Positions 32,100 through 40,082 of a DNA stretch of 51,538 bases are shown piece after piece. Source of the DNA: a virus. The position numbers and the translations under genes were made by a program. The stretch is from positions 1-51,538 of IMG/VR virus record IMGVR_UViG_3300028388_002818; one strand, 5' to 3'. Below the pieces are notes generated by a model. That model made no database searches, was not told where the DNA came from, and worked only from the letters and a program-made list of their open reading frames with translations. Position 1 is the first letter of the stretch. Each line of letters starts with the position of its first letter.

Positions 32100-32643
32100 G
32101 CACCTGAAACAACGTGTAGAGGCTTGCTTGAGCCTCAGCGCTTTAAGCCCTTGTCCCCGCCGTAGTTTCGGCTGTATGTTGCTCGACCCTTCGCGCAACG
32201 TGGTGATAAGCGAGGGGTATAACGGCACACTGCGCGGTAGCAAGGCGGCGCTGTGCGGTGGGGCTGTTTGCTCACGCGAAGGTATTGAATCGGGGACCAA
32301 TCTTGAGGTGGGTTGTGTTCACGCTGAGCAGAACGCCATTTACAATGCGGCGCGGAGAGGCGTTAGTGTTGAAGGCTCTTGGGCTTTTATCAATGGCGAG
32401 CCTTGTGAGATGTGTGCGAAAGCTATGGTTCAGGTGGGCGTGTCCCGCGTCTTTTGCATCAACGGTGGGTATACCACCAAGAACGGGGTTGAGGTCTTAC
32501 GTCAGGCTAAGGTTCCTGTGCATAAGGTAGGTGAAGACACCGACTATGACGAGCTTATGAACACGGTTCTTGATAGTATGGTGGCTTGGCATTTACCAAC
32601 TAAGGTGCATAACCCCGCACTCACACCTTTCTCTAGGAGTTAA
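32089..32643 (+). CDS. dCMP/deoxycytidylate deaminase family protein (184 aa)
   Basis: Zinc-dependent deaminase that would convert dCMP to dUMP, the substrate of ThyX. The active site is clear: H78-A-E80 (CVHAEQNAI) and P105-C106-x2-C109 (PCEMC). Extra cysteines near residues 22, 29, 56 and 61 could bind a second zinc, as in T4 deoxycytidylate deaminase. The ATG at 32089 overlaps the end of thyX. dCMP is the most likely substrate because of this pairing; other cytidine or tRNA deaminases are less likely. Confidence 0.88.
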   Translation: MKGKHLKQRVEACLSLSALSPCPRRSFGCMLLDPSRNVVISEGYNGTLRGSKAALCGGAVCSREGIESGTNLEVGCVHAEQNAIYNAARRGVSVEGSWAFINGEPCEMCAKAMVQVGVSRVFCINGGYTTKNGVEVLRQAKVPVHKVGEDTDYDELMNTVLDSMVAWHLPTKVHNPALTPFSRS

Positions 32644-32647
32644 CCCC

Positions 32648-34084
32648 ATGTCTATCTTTGACATTTTCAAGAGAGCCGAGTCACCCGACTCGCTTGAGCA
32701 ACAGCTTAGTGATAGCCAAGAGGCTATGCTAAAAGCCCTTCCACCCTTTTCTAAAGATGTGGCTGAGGGCGAGGGTCGATTATTGAACCCTACCGATATA
32801 GCTAACGCCTATTTGATGGACGGAGCCGCCACTAACTCAGAGTCAAAGCAAGGGGTCGATTACGATACCCTCAAGGCTATGAGCCGTGTGCCTCTTATCG
32901 CCGCTATTCTAAACACCCGCGTTAACCAAGTTGCCGAATTCGCAACGCCTTGTCATGACGGTGAGGGTATTGGCTTTCAGATTAGGCTCAAGGATAGAAC
33001 TAGAAGCGCCACCGACGAAGAGTTGCAGACCGCTCAAGATATTTATGAGTTTATGCGAACCTGCGGTGACCCTCGTATTGACTTCGAGGCTAACTTCGAG
33101 GGCTTCTTACGCATGATTGTGCGTGACAGCCTAAGCTACGACACCTGTACCTTTGAGATTATCAGGGACCGTGCAGGGCGTGTTGCAGGCTTTGCGGCTT
33201 TAGACGCATCTACTATTCGTCGTGCTAAAATGAGCGAGGAAGAGAAGAAGGCGGGGAAGCGCGACCCCAACGGTGTGCATTATGTGCAGGTCTTAAATAA
33301 CAAAATCACCTCTGAGTTCGGCATTAAAGACTTGTGCTTTGGTATTCGCCGCCCTCGCACCGATGTGCGTTTCAGAGGGTATGGCTTCCCTGAGCTTGAA
33401 GAAAGCGTGGGGCTTATCACTTGCCTACTCAACGCCGAAACATACAACGCCGCCAACTTCACGAACGGTATTTCTGTTTCGGGTATTGTGGCGGTTAAGA
33501 CTAAGATGAACCCTCAATTGTTTAGGGCATTTAGGCGTGAGTTTTATCAGATGCTCTCAGGCTCACATAACGCCAAGCGAACGCCTTTGATTCAGTTAGA
33601 CCCCGACGGTAATGAAGACCTAAAGTCACTAAACCTCTCAAGCTCTAATAAAGAAATGGAGTTTCAAGAGTGGGTCTATTATTTGATTAAGCAGATTTGT
33701 GCTTTGTGGCAGATTGACCCTACGGAGGTTGGCTTCTCTTTTGGGCAAACGGGTGTGAGCAGTACCTTGAGTGAGCGGGGACCCGCTGAGCAGGTTCTTT
33801 TATCGAGGGAGCGTGGGCTTCGCCCTCTGCTTCGCGCTATTCAGTATTGGCTCAACAAATATATCGTCAGTGAGCTTGACCCTAACTTCGAGCTTGTATT
33901 TACAGGGCTTGACGGTGAGGACCCTGAGAGCAAGCTCAAGATGGATATTATGAAGGTTAAGAACTTCGCCACCATCAATGAGATTAGAGCCATGCACGAC
34001 TTGCCGCCTATCGAGGGTGGTGACGTAATTCTCGACAACGCATTTATTCAGATGGGAGGTGGCGGAAATGGCGAGCAAGAGTGA
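32648..34084 (+). CDS. Portal protein (478 aa)
   Basis: Forms the dodecameric ring for DNA entry into the head. Recognised by order (after terminase, before prohead protease and capsid) and by features of the HK97-type portal family: VPLIAAILNTRVNQVA, FLRMIVRDSLSYDTCTFEII, the FGIRRPRTD region, a tunnel helix near YYLIKQICALWQIDPTEVGF, and a C-terminal crown. The ATG at 32648 has AGGAG 9 bases upstream; the longer in-frame start at 32570 lies inside the deaminase gene and lacks a site. Overlaps the next gene by 17 bases. Confidence 0.88.
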   Translation: MSIFDIFKRAESPDSLEQQLSDSQEAMLKALPPFSKDVAEGEGRLLNPTDIANAYLMDGAATNSESKQGVDYDTLKAMSRVPLIAAILNTRVNQVAEFATPCHDGEGIGFQIRLKDRTRSATDEELQTAQDIYEFMRTCGDPRIDFEANFEGFLRMIVRDSLSYDTCTFEIIRDRAGRVAGFAALDASTIRRAKMSEEEKKAGKRDPNGVHYVQVLNNKITSEFGIKDLCFGIRRPRTDVRFRGYGFPELEESVGLITCLLNAETYNAANFTNGISVSGIVAVKTKMNPQLFRAFRREFYQMLSGSHNAKRTPLIQLDPDGNEDLKSLNLSSSNKEMEFQEWVYYLIKQICALWQIDPTEVGFSFGQTGVSSTLSERGPAEQVLLSRERGLRPLLRAIQYWLNKYIVSELDPNFELVFTGLDGEDPESKLKMDIMKVKNFATINEIRAMHDLPPIEGGDVILDNAFIQMGGGGNGEQE

Positions 34085-35582
34085 TTCATTTACAGTACCC
34101 CAAGCGGTTCGCAACAACGCTAAGCGAGGGCTTGAACTACGCCGTGAACATGGGCGTGGTGGGTTAGACACCCGCCAAGCCAAGAAAGAGGGTGTAGGCT
34201 CAGGCGTGGCTCGCGCTAGAGATTTGATGGGCGGCTCTGTGTCTTATGAAACGGTGAAGCGTATGCTCGCCTTCTTTAACAGGCACAAGGCTTTCAAGGA
34301 ACACCACAGTGACAAGACAAGCGCCGCCTATATTTCGTGGATGATATGGGGCGGTGACGCGGGTTTTGCTTGGGCAAAGCGTATTGTCGCGCAGGTCGAG
34401 AAGGTTGAGAAGGGTAGCTTCCGCGCCTTAGCTCTCTTTGGCGAAGACTACCCCGAACCCGAAATCGAAGATGTTGAAGAAACCGAAGAGCCTCTTGGTT
34501 CTTTCTCAGCGTTACTCAAGGCGGCTAAAGAGCCGAAGGTGCCTGCGAAATACCTCGAAGGCTTAACGGGTGAGGAGCGTGAGAAGCGCAAGCGCGAGAT
34601 TCAAAGGCGTATGAAGGGTAAGGACCGTGGCGAGAAATACGGTGATATACCTGGCGACAAAGACGCTAAGACCAAGCCTAGTAAGTACAGCAAGACTGAC
34701 TTCGCTGAGAAGGTTCGTGCAGAAATCAAGAAGACGGGTAAGGACGAGTTCTTACGCGCCGCCGCTAAGGTTAGTGGCATTTCTCGCTCAATCTTAGAGC
34801 AGGTGTATAACCGTGGCGCTGAGGCTTGGGCTACTTCGGGGCGTAGACCTGGCGCTAGTCAAGAGGCGTGGGCTAAAGCTCGCGTATATTCCTTCGCCAC
34901 GGGTGGCAAGACGCAGAAGACCGCCGACAAAGACCTATGGGAGAAGCATACCAAGAAGAGCCTCACTGCTATCGGTAGTGAGGGTGTTGTTGAGGCTACC
35001 GACAGCACCTTCACCGAGATGATAGAGAAGGCACGAGGTATACCACCTAACCTTGAGCCTATCCCTGACGGCGAAGAGTTCGAGTACAACGGACCCGTGA
35101 TACCCGCTGAGACGCCTGCTGACGCTATTAAGCCAACAGAGCCTCTTCTTACGCCTGAGCAGATTATGGCGGTTGCAAATGCAGAAACTGACGAAGAGGC
35201 TGAGGCGGCGGTAAAGAAGGCTGTTGTAGAAATAGACCTTAACGAAGACTACGTTTCGCCTAATCGGTTCGAGGACTCAACCCAACCCGCGCCTCAAGCA
35301 CCACCTGAGCCTGAGCCTCAGCCTGAGCTTCAAGTTGTGGTTAATGCGAAGGACCACAGCGCCTTGAAGAAATGTGTAAAGGGCTTGAGGGGAAGCGCCA
35401 AGATTGACCCCACCGCTCAAGATATATTGAAGAACATTATGAAGGGGCGGTGGTCTAAGATTGATATGAAGGCGGTCGCTCGATTCTTGACTGAGGACCC
35501 TTATTCGCTCAACGCTAAGGCTGTGGGTGGTGCAGTGATGATGCGGTTGATTCGAAACGCCAAAGTAAAAACGCCTGTTTGA
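34068..35582 (+). CDS. DUF5824-like head-module protein (504 aa)
   Basis: Two recognisable blocks. Residues about 5-110 (VRNNAKRGLELRREHGRGG, then SYETVKRMLAFFNRH and YISWMIWGGDAGFAWAKRIV) form a fold often seen at the start of phage portal-associated proteins. Residues about 205-300 (TDFAEKVRAEIKKTGKDEF to RRPGASQEAWAKARVYSF) resemble DUF5824. The paired 11 bp motif (34968-35006) follows immediately, then an acidic Pro-rich linker and a C-terminal helical domain. GGGAGG lies 8 bases before the ATG at 34068. It may be an assembly or internal head protein; function unknown. Confidence 0.7.
   Translation: MASKSDSFTVPQAVRNNAKRGLELRREHGRGGLDTRQAKKEGVGSGVARARDLMGGSVSYETVKRMLAFFNRHKAFKEHHSDKTSAAYISWMIWGGDAGFAWAKRIVAQVEKVEKGSFRALALFGEDYPEPEIEDVEETEEPLGSFSALLKAAKEPKVPAKYLEGLTGEEREKRKREIQRRMKGKDRGEKYGDIPGDKDAKTKPSKYSKTDFAEKVRAEIKKTGKDEFLRAAAKVSGISRSILEQVYNRGAEAWATSGRRPGASQEAWAKARVYSFATGGKTQKTADKDLWEKHTKKSLTAIGSEGVVEATDSTFTEMIEKARGIPPNLEPIPDGEEFEYNGPVIPAETPADAIKPTEPLLTPEQIMAVANAETDEEAEAAVKKAVVEIDLNEDYVSPNRFEDSTQPAPQAPPEPEPQPELQVVVNAKDHSALKKCVKGLRGSAKIDPTAQDILKNIMKGRWSKIDMKAVARFLTEDPYSLNAKAVGGAVMMRLIRNAKVKTPV
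34968..35006 (+). repeat. Paired 11 bp motif, inverted, in the DUF5824-like gene
   Basis: GCTATCGGTAG (34968-34978), 17 bp, then CTACCGACAGC (34996-35006), 39 bp in total and in frame (AIGSEGVVEATDS). The arms are complementary except for one A-C mismatch, and the same mismatch is kept in the copy at 50840-50878. Confidence 0.6.
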
Positions 35583-35606
35583 AGCATGGTGAGACTTTCG
35601 CAAGTA

Positions 35607-35641
35607 ACTTGCAAGTAGCGTAAATGCTTGTAATCATTATA
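35607..35641. promoter_or_regulatory. Operator-like palindromes upstream of element 2
   Basis: The palindrome ACTTGCAAGT (35607-35616), preceded by GCAAGTAACTTGC, is followed by TGTAATCATTATA (35629-35641). The latter matches the palindrome at 10225-10237 at 12 of 13 positions. These lie in the 217-base gap before the 35800 gene. Confidence 0.35.
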
Positions 35642-35644
35642 TGT

Positions 35645-35783
35645 AGGGAGGGCAGGGAACCCGTCTATAGGAAAGTCTGAGAAGGCGTGAAAAACCCCAA
35701 ATAAGCGTGGTATACTCTAAGAGCAAAATGTAGTTTTTTACAGATACTGCAAGGGTCTAGGAACCGCACTCCCTGCCCTCCCT
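35645..35783 (+). ncRNA. Structured leader element 2 (139 bp, closing stem of 14 bp)
   Basis: Perfect 14 bp arms AGGGAGGGCAGGGA (35645-35658) and TCCCTGCCCTCCCT (35770-35783). Compared with element 1, one pair has changed from T-A to C-G, a compensatory change that argues for selected base pairing. An inner pairing AAAAAC (35690-35695) with GTTTTT (35733-35738) is also shared. An extended -10-like TGGTATACT (35708-35716) lies inside. The element ends 16 bases before the ATG at 35800, with the ribosome site AAAGGAA in between. Confidence 0.6.
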
Positions 35784-35799
35784 GAGCAAAGGAACATTG

Positions 35800-36537
35800 A
35801 TGATAAAAGACTTTCTAGGAATACCCTTTACCCGTATAGGTGAGTCGGCTCGCCTGTGGTTTCGCCATGACGATATTGCAAACCACTTGCATATAGGCAA
35901 GACGGCGTTGTGGGAAAATATGCTTGAGAGTCGCGCCGCGCCTTATCGTTCACTCTTCGCAGATATGAGAGATTTACGAATAAGGCTATCGAAAACCCCA
36001 AGCCCTGTTAAGCAAAACTCACAGGCGCTTTTCGATGTAGATTATCTCTTGGCGGCGGTCTTTCTCATGTCGAGCAAAGACGCTCGTAAGATTCGTGATT
36101 GGGTCGCCTATCAGATTAACAGCCTCTGTTATGACGGCTTCACGGCACTAAAGCCATATTCGATGCCACCCGTATTACGCTTAGCTGTAACGGCAAAAGT
36201 ATGTGAGGTTGACCACTACCTTGATATAGTGCGTAGTCGATATGACGCTACGGATAACGCAAGAGGCACCAATAAAGGGGTCAACGACCTTGAGTTCAAA
36301 GACCTCTTGAACCCCGACAATTACCTCAAGCGCGAGGAAATCAGAATTGTGAAAGCGATTGACCTAGCGTACACGCTGTTGACAACCCATTTACTAAAAA
36401 CCGAAGCTCAACAAGAGGCTTTGTTAAACCTTCTTGAAATCGACGTTTTATGTGGCACAATCACCGAAGATAATTTACAAGACCTCTCTGAGTGGCTTAG
36501 ACTCGCTGAGGAACAACATTTCCCTTTGGAGCCGTAA
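35800..36537 (+). CDS. Hypothetical protein (245 aa), possibly RhuM/Bro-like
   Basis: Not clearly recognised. Residues about 18-60 (ARLWFRHDDIANHLHIGKTALWENML) look like a helix-turn-helix or Bro-N-type start. FDVDYLLAAVFLMSSKDARKIRDWVAYQI resembles the Y-R-V-x-S...F-R-W block of RhuM proteins, with key residues altered. The C-terminal part is helical. The gene interrupts the head operon between the DUF5824-like gene and the protease, and it has its own structured leader and promoter-like box, so it may be a moron with regulatory function. The ATG at 35800 has AAAGGAA upstream. Confidence 0.55.
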   Translation: MIKDFLGIPFTRIGESARLWFRHDDIANHLHIGKTALWENMLESRAAPYRSLFADMRDLRIRLSKTPSPVKQNSQALFDVDYLLAAVFLMSSKDARKIRDWVAYQINSLCYDGFTALKPYSMPPVLRLAVTAKVCEVDHYLDIVRSRYDATDNARGTNKGVNDLEFKDLLNPDNYLKREEIRIVKAIDLAYTLLTTHLLKTEAQQEALLNLLEIDVLCGTITEDNLQDLSEWLRLAEEQHFPLEP

Positions 36538-36538
36538 T

Positions 36539-37708
36539 ATGCCTTACCCTAACGAACACGCGGCGCGTATGACTGACCCGTCTAAATACAAAGAGTTTAG
36601 GCGTTACCACCCGAAGGGCTTCCCTAAAGGTGTTGATGTTATTCTTGGTATCACAGAAGACGGTAAATCAGAAATACAAGCGGTTCGTGCTAAGCGTTCG
36701 GCTATGACGTTCTCTGAATTTAAAACCTTCCTCAAGGAGCGTGATATGAACCCAATCAAAACCGAAGAAGCCACAATGCAGAAATCGGTAGAGCTATTCT
36801 CAACGTGGACTGAAATTGATATTTCGAAATCGAGGGACGACCAAGAAGAGCAACCCAAAGCCTACGTTGCAGGTATCATTTCTAGTGACGCCCAAGACTT
36901 GCAGGGTGACAGAATTCTGCAAGAGGGTATGCAGTGGGACTATTTCTTACGGCGCGGGTGGCTCAACTATGAGCATCAACAGGGACCCGAAAACATCTTA
37001 GGTGTGCCTACCGCAGTTAAAGCTGTGACGCTTGAGGGCGGTAAGAAGGCTACCCGTGTTGAGGGTTACCTGTTAATGGACCGCCCAAAAGCTCGTGAGA
37101 TTGCCGAAACAGCAAAGGCACTAAAGTCGATGCAGTCGGACCGTACAATTGGCTATAGTGTCGAGGGGCAAGTGTTGCAACGCGACCCCAAGAACCCTAA
37201 GATTATTACGAAATCTCGAATTCTTAATGTGTCGATTACGGCACACCCCGTAAACCCCGACACTACCCTTGAGCTTTTAGCTAGGTCATTACTTGACGTA
37301 GGCGCAGGTGCTGTGGAAAATCAAATAGATACGAACTTGACCGAAGGGCAAGATATGGAAATCACTGAAAAGGGTCAGGTAGGTTATATGCAACCTGCAC
37401 AACCAAGTGAAGACGACAGCCTCTCTGAGCTTGCCGAATCTTCTATGTCCGAAGATGTTGCTTCGGAAGATATGGCGTCAATGTTCCAAGACGCGTTGAA
37501 ACGTGTTATGCAAGACGCTATGGCTGAGCTTATGCGTGAGCAAATGGGTAAGATGATGGACCCGCAGGTTAAAGAGCCTGTGATGGTATCTCTTGCACAA
37601 ATGAATACGCTTATGGCTAAAGTATTTCCCTCTCTCCCCCAAAGCGAACAGAAATCTATTGCACGAAAGTTGCTCTCTGCCGCTAAGGGTAGCTACAATA
37701 AGCACTAA
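36539..37708 (+). CDS. Prohead protease (389 aa), probable
   Basis: Likely serine protease that matures the head. The core (about residues 70-260) shows AYVAGIISSDAQDLQGDRI, then LNYEHQQGPENILG (His as candidate catalytic residue), then SDRTIGYSVEGQ (Ser) and ILNVSITAHPVNPDT, the order expected for HK97/U35-type proteases. Its C-terminal 120 residues are acidic and Met/Gln-rich (DMASMFQDALKRVM, LMREQMGKMM) and may act as scaffold. The start (36539) overlaps nothing and lies directly after the previous stop. A scaffold gene and capsid gene follow, as is typical. Confidence 0.78.
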   Translation: MPYPNEHAARMTDPSKYKEFRRYHPKGFPKGVDVILGITEDGKSEIQAVRAKRSAMTFSEFKTFLKERDMNPIKTEEATMQKSVELFSTWTEIDISKSRDDQEEQPKAYVAGIISSDAQDLQGDRILQEGMQWDYFLRRGWLNYEHQQGPENILGVPTAVKAVTLEGGKKATRVEGYLLMDRPKAREIAETAKALKSMQSDRTIGYSVEGQVLQRDPKNPKIITKSRILNVSITAHPVNPDTTLELLARSLLDVGAGAVENQIDTNLTEGQDMEITEKGQVGYMQPAQPSEDDSLSELAESSMSEDVASEDMASMFQDALKRVMQDAMAELMREQMGKMMDPQVKEPVMVSLAQMNTLMAKVFPSLPQSEQKSIARKLLSAAKGSYNKH

Positions 37709-37734
37709 TCAAACCTTTTTTCATGGAGGACATT

Positions 37735-38259
37735 ATGTCTGACACTACCGTTGAGAATACCCCTGCTGTTGACATGGAGCGTCTTGAGGCGCTTCTTGTT
37801 GATATTTCTAAGGCTGTGACGACCGTCGCTGAGCAACCTGAAGTCGAGGACAATAGTGCCGAGATTATCGCTAAGGGTGCAGATGCAATTGTTGAGCAAA
37901 GCAAGCTCGCCAACGAGCAACTTGTGAAGGGTCTTGAGGCTCTTGTTGCTAAGATTGAGGGCATGGAGCAACGCTTCGCTGAGTTCACTGAGGCTGTTAC
38001 CGCCAAGATTGAGAAGAGCCTCACCGAGATTGCGGCTGAGCCTGTTCTCTCAAAGTCTGTTAAGGTTGAGGCTGAGGTTGCCCCCGCAGACCCTGCGCCT
38101 GTGGCTCCCGCCCTGACCAAGCAAGACGTTCTCTCAAAGGCTCTCGCTGAGCTTCCTTCTGCTCAGGGTGACCGCAAAGTCGCGTTGCTCAAGGGCATCG
38201 CCATGCTCGACACCAACTATGCTCCTGCCGAGGTTGCGGCAGAGCTTAACCTCGTCTAA
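37735..38259 (+). CDS. Scaffold-like protein (174 aa)
   Basis: Acidic, helical, Ala/Glu-rich protein between protease and major capsid protein. A long coiled coil (about 10-105: LEALLVDISKAVTTVAEQ to FAEFTEAVTAKIEKSLTEI) is followed by a Pro/Ala linker (PADPAPVAPA) and a small helical C-terminus (LAELPSAQGDRKVALLKGIAML) that could bind capsid. Such layout and place fit a scaffolding protein; this is inference from context. GGAGGA is 4 bases before the ATG at 37735; the alternative ATG at 37723 has none. Confidence 0.65.
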   Translation: MSDTTVENTPAVDMERLEALLVDISKAVTTVAEQPEVEDNSAEIIAKGADAIVEQSKLANEQLVKGLEALVAKIEGMEQRFAEFTEAVTAKIEKSLTEIAAEPVLSKSVKVEAEVAPADPAPVAPALTKQDVLSKALAELPSAQGDRKVALLKGIAMLDTNYAPAEVAAELNLV

Positions 38260-38277
38260 TAAATCAGGAGTTTCAAT

Positions 38278-39723
38278 ATGTTGCCTACTCACAATCAAAT
38301 GGTCGATGTTTCTGACCTCGTTAAGTTGAACGACACCCTTCGCAAGAGCGGCACCGTGGGCTATCAAGACCCCGCCGTCCCTTCTGCGGGTGACAGCCTT
38401 TCCCCTCTCGTTCCTCAGAGCATCGAGGGTACGCTTGCTTCTGCTACCTACGGCATGAGCGAGCTGAGCCTTTGGGGTATGATTCCCAAGACTTCCGTGA
38501 GCAACACTCTCCACGAGTATGTTGTTGTCAATGACCACGGTGCAGACCTCGACCCCTTCATCGGTGAGGGCGGCGGTGGCGAGTCTGATTTCGCTACAAA
38601 TCAGTCTAGCTACGAGCGTAAGTCTGTTCGCATCAAGTACATGGCTGAGCGTCGTCAGATTTCTGATGTTGCTTCTATGGTTGGTCTTATCGGTGACAAC
38701 CGTCAGGCTATTGCTGAGGAGACTATGCGTGGGACCATGAACCTCATGCGTAAGGTAGAGCGTCAGCTTTGGTACGGTCGTGAGGACCTCAACAGCAAGG
38801 GCTTTGACGGTATCATCAAGCAGGTGAGCGACAACGCACCTAACAACGTGCTTGACCTCGACGGCAAGACCCCTACCCCTCTTCTTCTTCAAGAGGCTCT
38901 TGGTGAGGTCTACGCCGCGCCTAACTACGGTCGCCCCGACTGCATCTACGTTGAGCCTCGTATTCACAGCGAGCTTATTAAGCAGAGCGTTGAGGGTGGT
39001 CGTCACGACCAATTCGCAGTGCGTGAGTCACGCGGTCTTACCTTCGGCGCTAAGGACCTCTTCATCATGGCTCCTTACGGCGAGGTTGCAGTGAAGGCGG
39101 CTCCCTTCCTTCACTTCGCAAGCCGTATGCCCTCAGCAGGCTTCGGTGCTGTTGGCGGTCGCCCCGCCGCACCCGTGTTCGGCACTCAGCCTACCGCCGC
39201 AAATAACGCAAGCTCTAAGTTTGTTGCCGCAGATCAGGGTGACTACATCTACAGCGTTGTGGCTGTGAACGACCTCGGCTACGCTGACCCCGTTTCAGGC
39301 GCGTCTGTGACCGTTTCTACAGGTGATAGCGTCACTATGGAGCTTAACGCCGCCGCTGACGTTCTCTACTACCGCGTGTACCGTAGCTCTGCGAACGGCG
39401 GCGCGGCTTCTATGCGTCTTATCAAGGAGATTCCTGCGGCTCGCAACCTGGCGGGTGCGGCTGTTGCTACCACGATTGTTGACCACAACGACGGCGCTGA
39501 CGGTCAGAAGTATGACTGCTCACCCATCGTGTTCGCTCAGCATGACCCCAACGTGATGCAGTTCGTGCGTTTGCTCGACTTTATCCGTCGCCCTCTCGCT
39601 GAGACTGCTTCTATCCGCCCCTTCTTGCTTATGATGTTTGGCTCGCCTGTTGTTAAGGTGCCTAGCAAGATGTTCATTATGAACAATGCAGGCGTTAGCA
39701 ACGTGGGCAACTTCGTACAGTAA
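38278..39723 (+). CDS. Major capsid protein with Ig/FN3-like insertion (481 aa)
   Basis: Forms the shell of the head. The N-terminal arm and E-loop-like area (residues 1-130, EYVVVNDHGADLDPFIGEGG), the long helix AIAEETMRGTMNLMRKVERQLWYG and the peptide VEPRIHSELIKQSV fit an HK97-fold capsid. Residues about 315-405 (GDYIYSVVAVNDLGYADPVSG, then LYYRVYRSSANGG) look like a fibronectin/Ig-like domain inserted before the last strands. It would project from the capsid surface, as in several other phages. The gene has the strongly biased codon use expected for the most abundant virion protein. Confidence 0.9.
   Translation: MLPTHNQMVDVSDLVKLNDTLRKSGTVGYQDPAVPSAGDSLSPLVPQSIEGTLASATYGMSELSLWGMIPKTSVSNTLHEYVVVNDHGADLDPFIGEGGGGESDFATNQSSYERKSVRIKYMAERRQISDVASMVGLIGDNRQAIAEETMRGTMNLMRKVERQLWYGREDLNSKGFDGIIKQVSDNAPNNVLDLDGKTPTPLLLQEALGEVYAAPNYGRPDCIYVEPRIHSELIKQSVEGGRHDQFAVRESRGLTFGAKDLFIMAPYGEVAVKAAPFLHFASRMPSAGFGAVGGRPAAPVFGTQPTAANNASSKFVAADQGDYIYSVVAVNDLGYADPVSGASVTVSTGDSVTMELNAAADVLYYRVYRSSANGGAASMRLIKEIPAARNLAGAAVATTIVDHNDGADGQKYDCSPIVFAQHDPNVMQFVRLLDFIRRPLAETASIRPFLLMMFGSPVVKVPSKMFIMNNAGVSNVGNFVQ
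39220..39492 (+). other. Ig/FN3-like inserted domain of the capsid protein
   Basis: Region encoding residues about 315-405. The pattern Y-x-Y-x-V-x-A-x-N followed by Y-Y-R-V-Y-R-S is typical of fibronectin type III-like phage capsid domains. Boundaries are approximate. Confidence 0.65.
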
Positions 39724-39738
39724 GTAAAGAGGTGAATC

Positions 39739-40038
39739 ATGTGGCAATACACTAGACGAACAAGCCTTATCCCTCGCCCCTCGTGGGTTCGTGTTGGTCG
39801 AGTTCGCTTGCATATTGCCGCTGATGGTATGCTCATTTCTCAACTACCCGAAGGCTTAGAGGCTATTTTAGAGAAGCACCCCGCGTGGCGCTTCATTAAA
39901 GCCGAAGAGCCAAAGGTAGTTGAGCCTGCGGTAGAGGAAATGCTAGACTCTGAGGATAGCGCTAAACCCTCGACCCCTAAGAAGAAGCCTGCTAAGAGGC
40001 GTGGTCGCCCACCAAAGGCTGAGAACGCCGACAAGTGA
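39739..40038 (+). CDS. Small head-module protein (99 aa) with AT-hook-like tail
   Basis: The first 55 residues form a short beta/alpha unit (RPSWVRVGRVRLHIAADGML, then LEAILEKHPAWRFI). The tail is acidic and then very basic, with KKKPAKRRGRPPK, which includes the R-G-R-P core of an AT-hook. Placed directly after the capsid gene, it could be a head protein that contacts packaged DNA, or a decoration or stopper protein. GAGGTG precedes the ATG. No family recognised; the DNA-contact idea rests on the motif only. Confidence 0.65.
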   Translation: MWQYTRRTSLIPRPSWVRVGRVRLHIAADGMLISQLPEGLEAILEKHPAWRFIKAEEPKVVEPAVEEMLDSEDSAKPSTPKKKPAKRRGRPPKAENADK

Positions 40039-40082
40039 GGTGACTAAGGTAAGGTCGAAACCCGTTTTTGGAGGCAACTACA

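Noticed and set aside
32570-32647. Longer N-terminus for the portal protein
   Set aside because: The extension lies within the deaminase gene and lacks a ribosome site; the ATG at 32648 has AGGAG at proper distance.
38134-39012. 292-codon minus-strand open frame antisense to the capsid gene
   Set aside because: It is the mirror frame of a highly codon-biased gene; there is no ribosome site and the product is low-complexity and unlike any neighbour.
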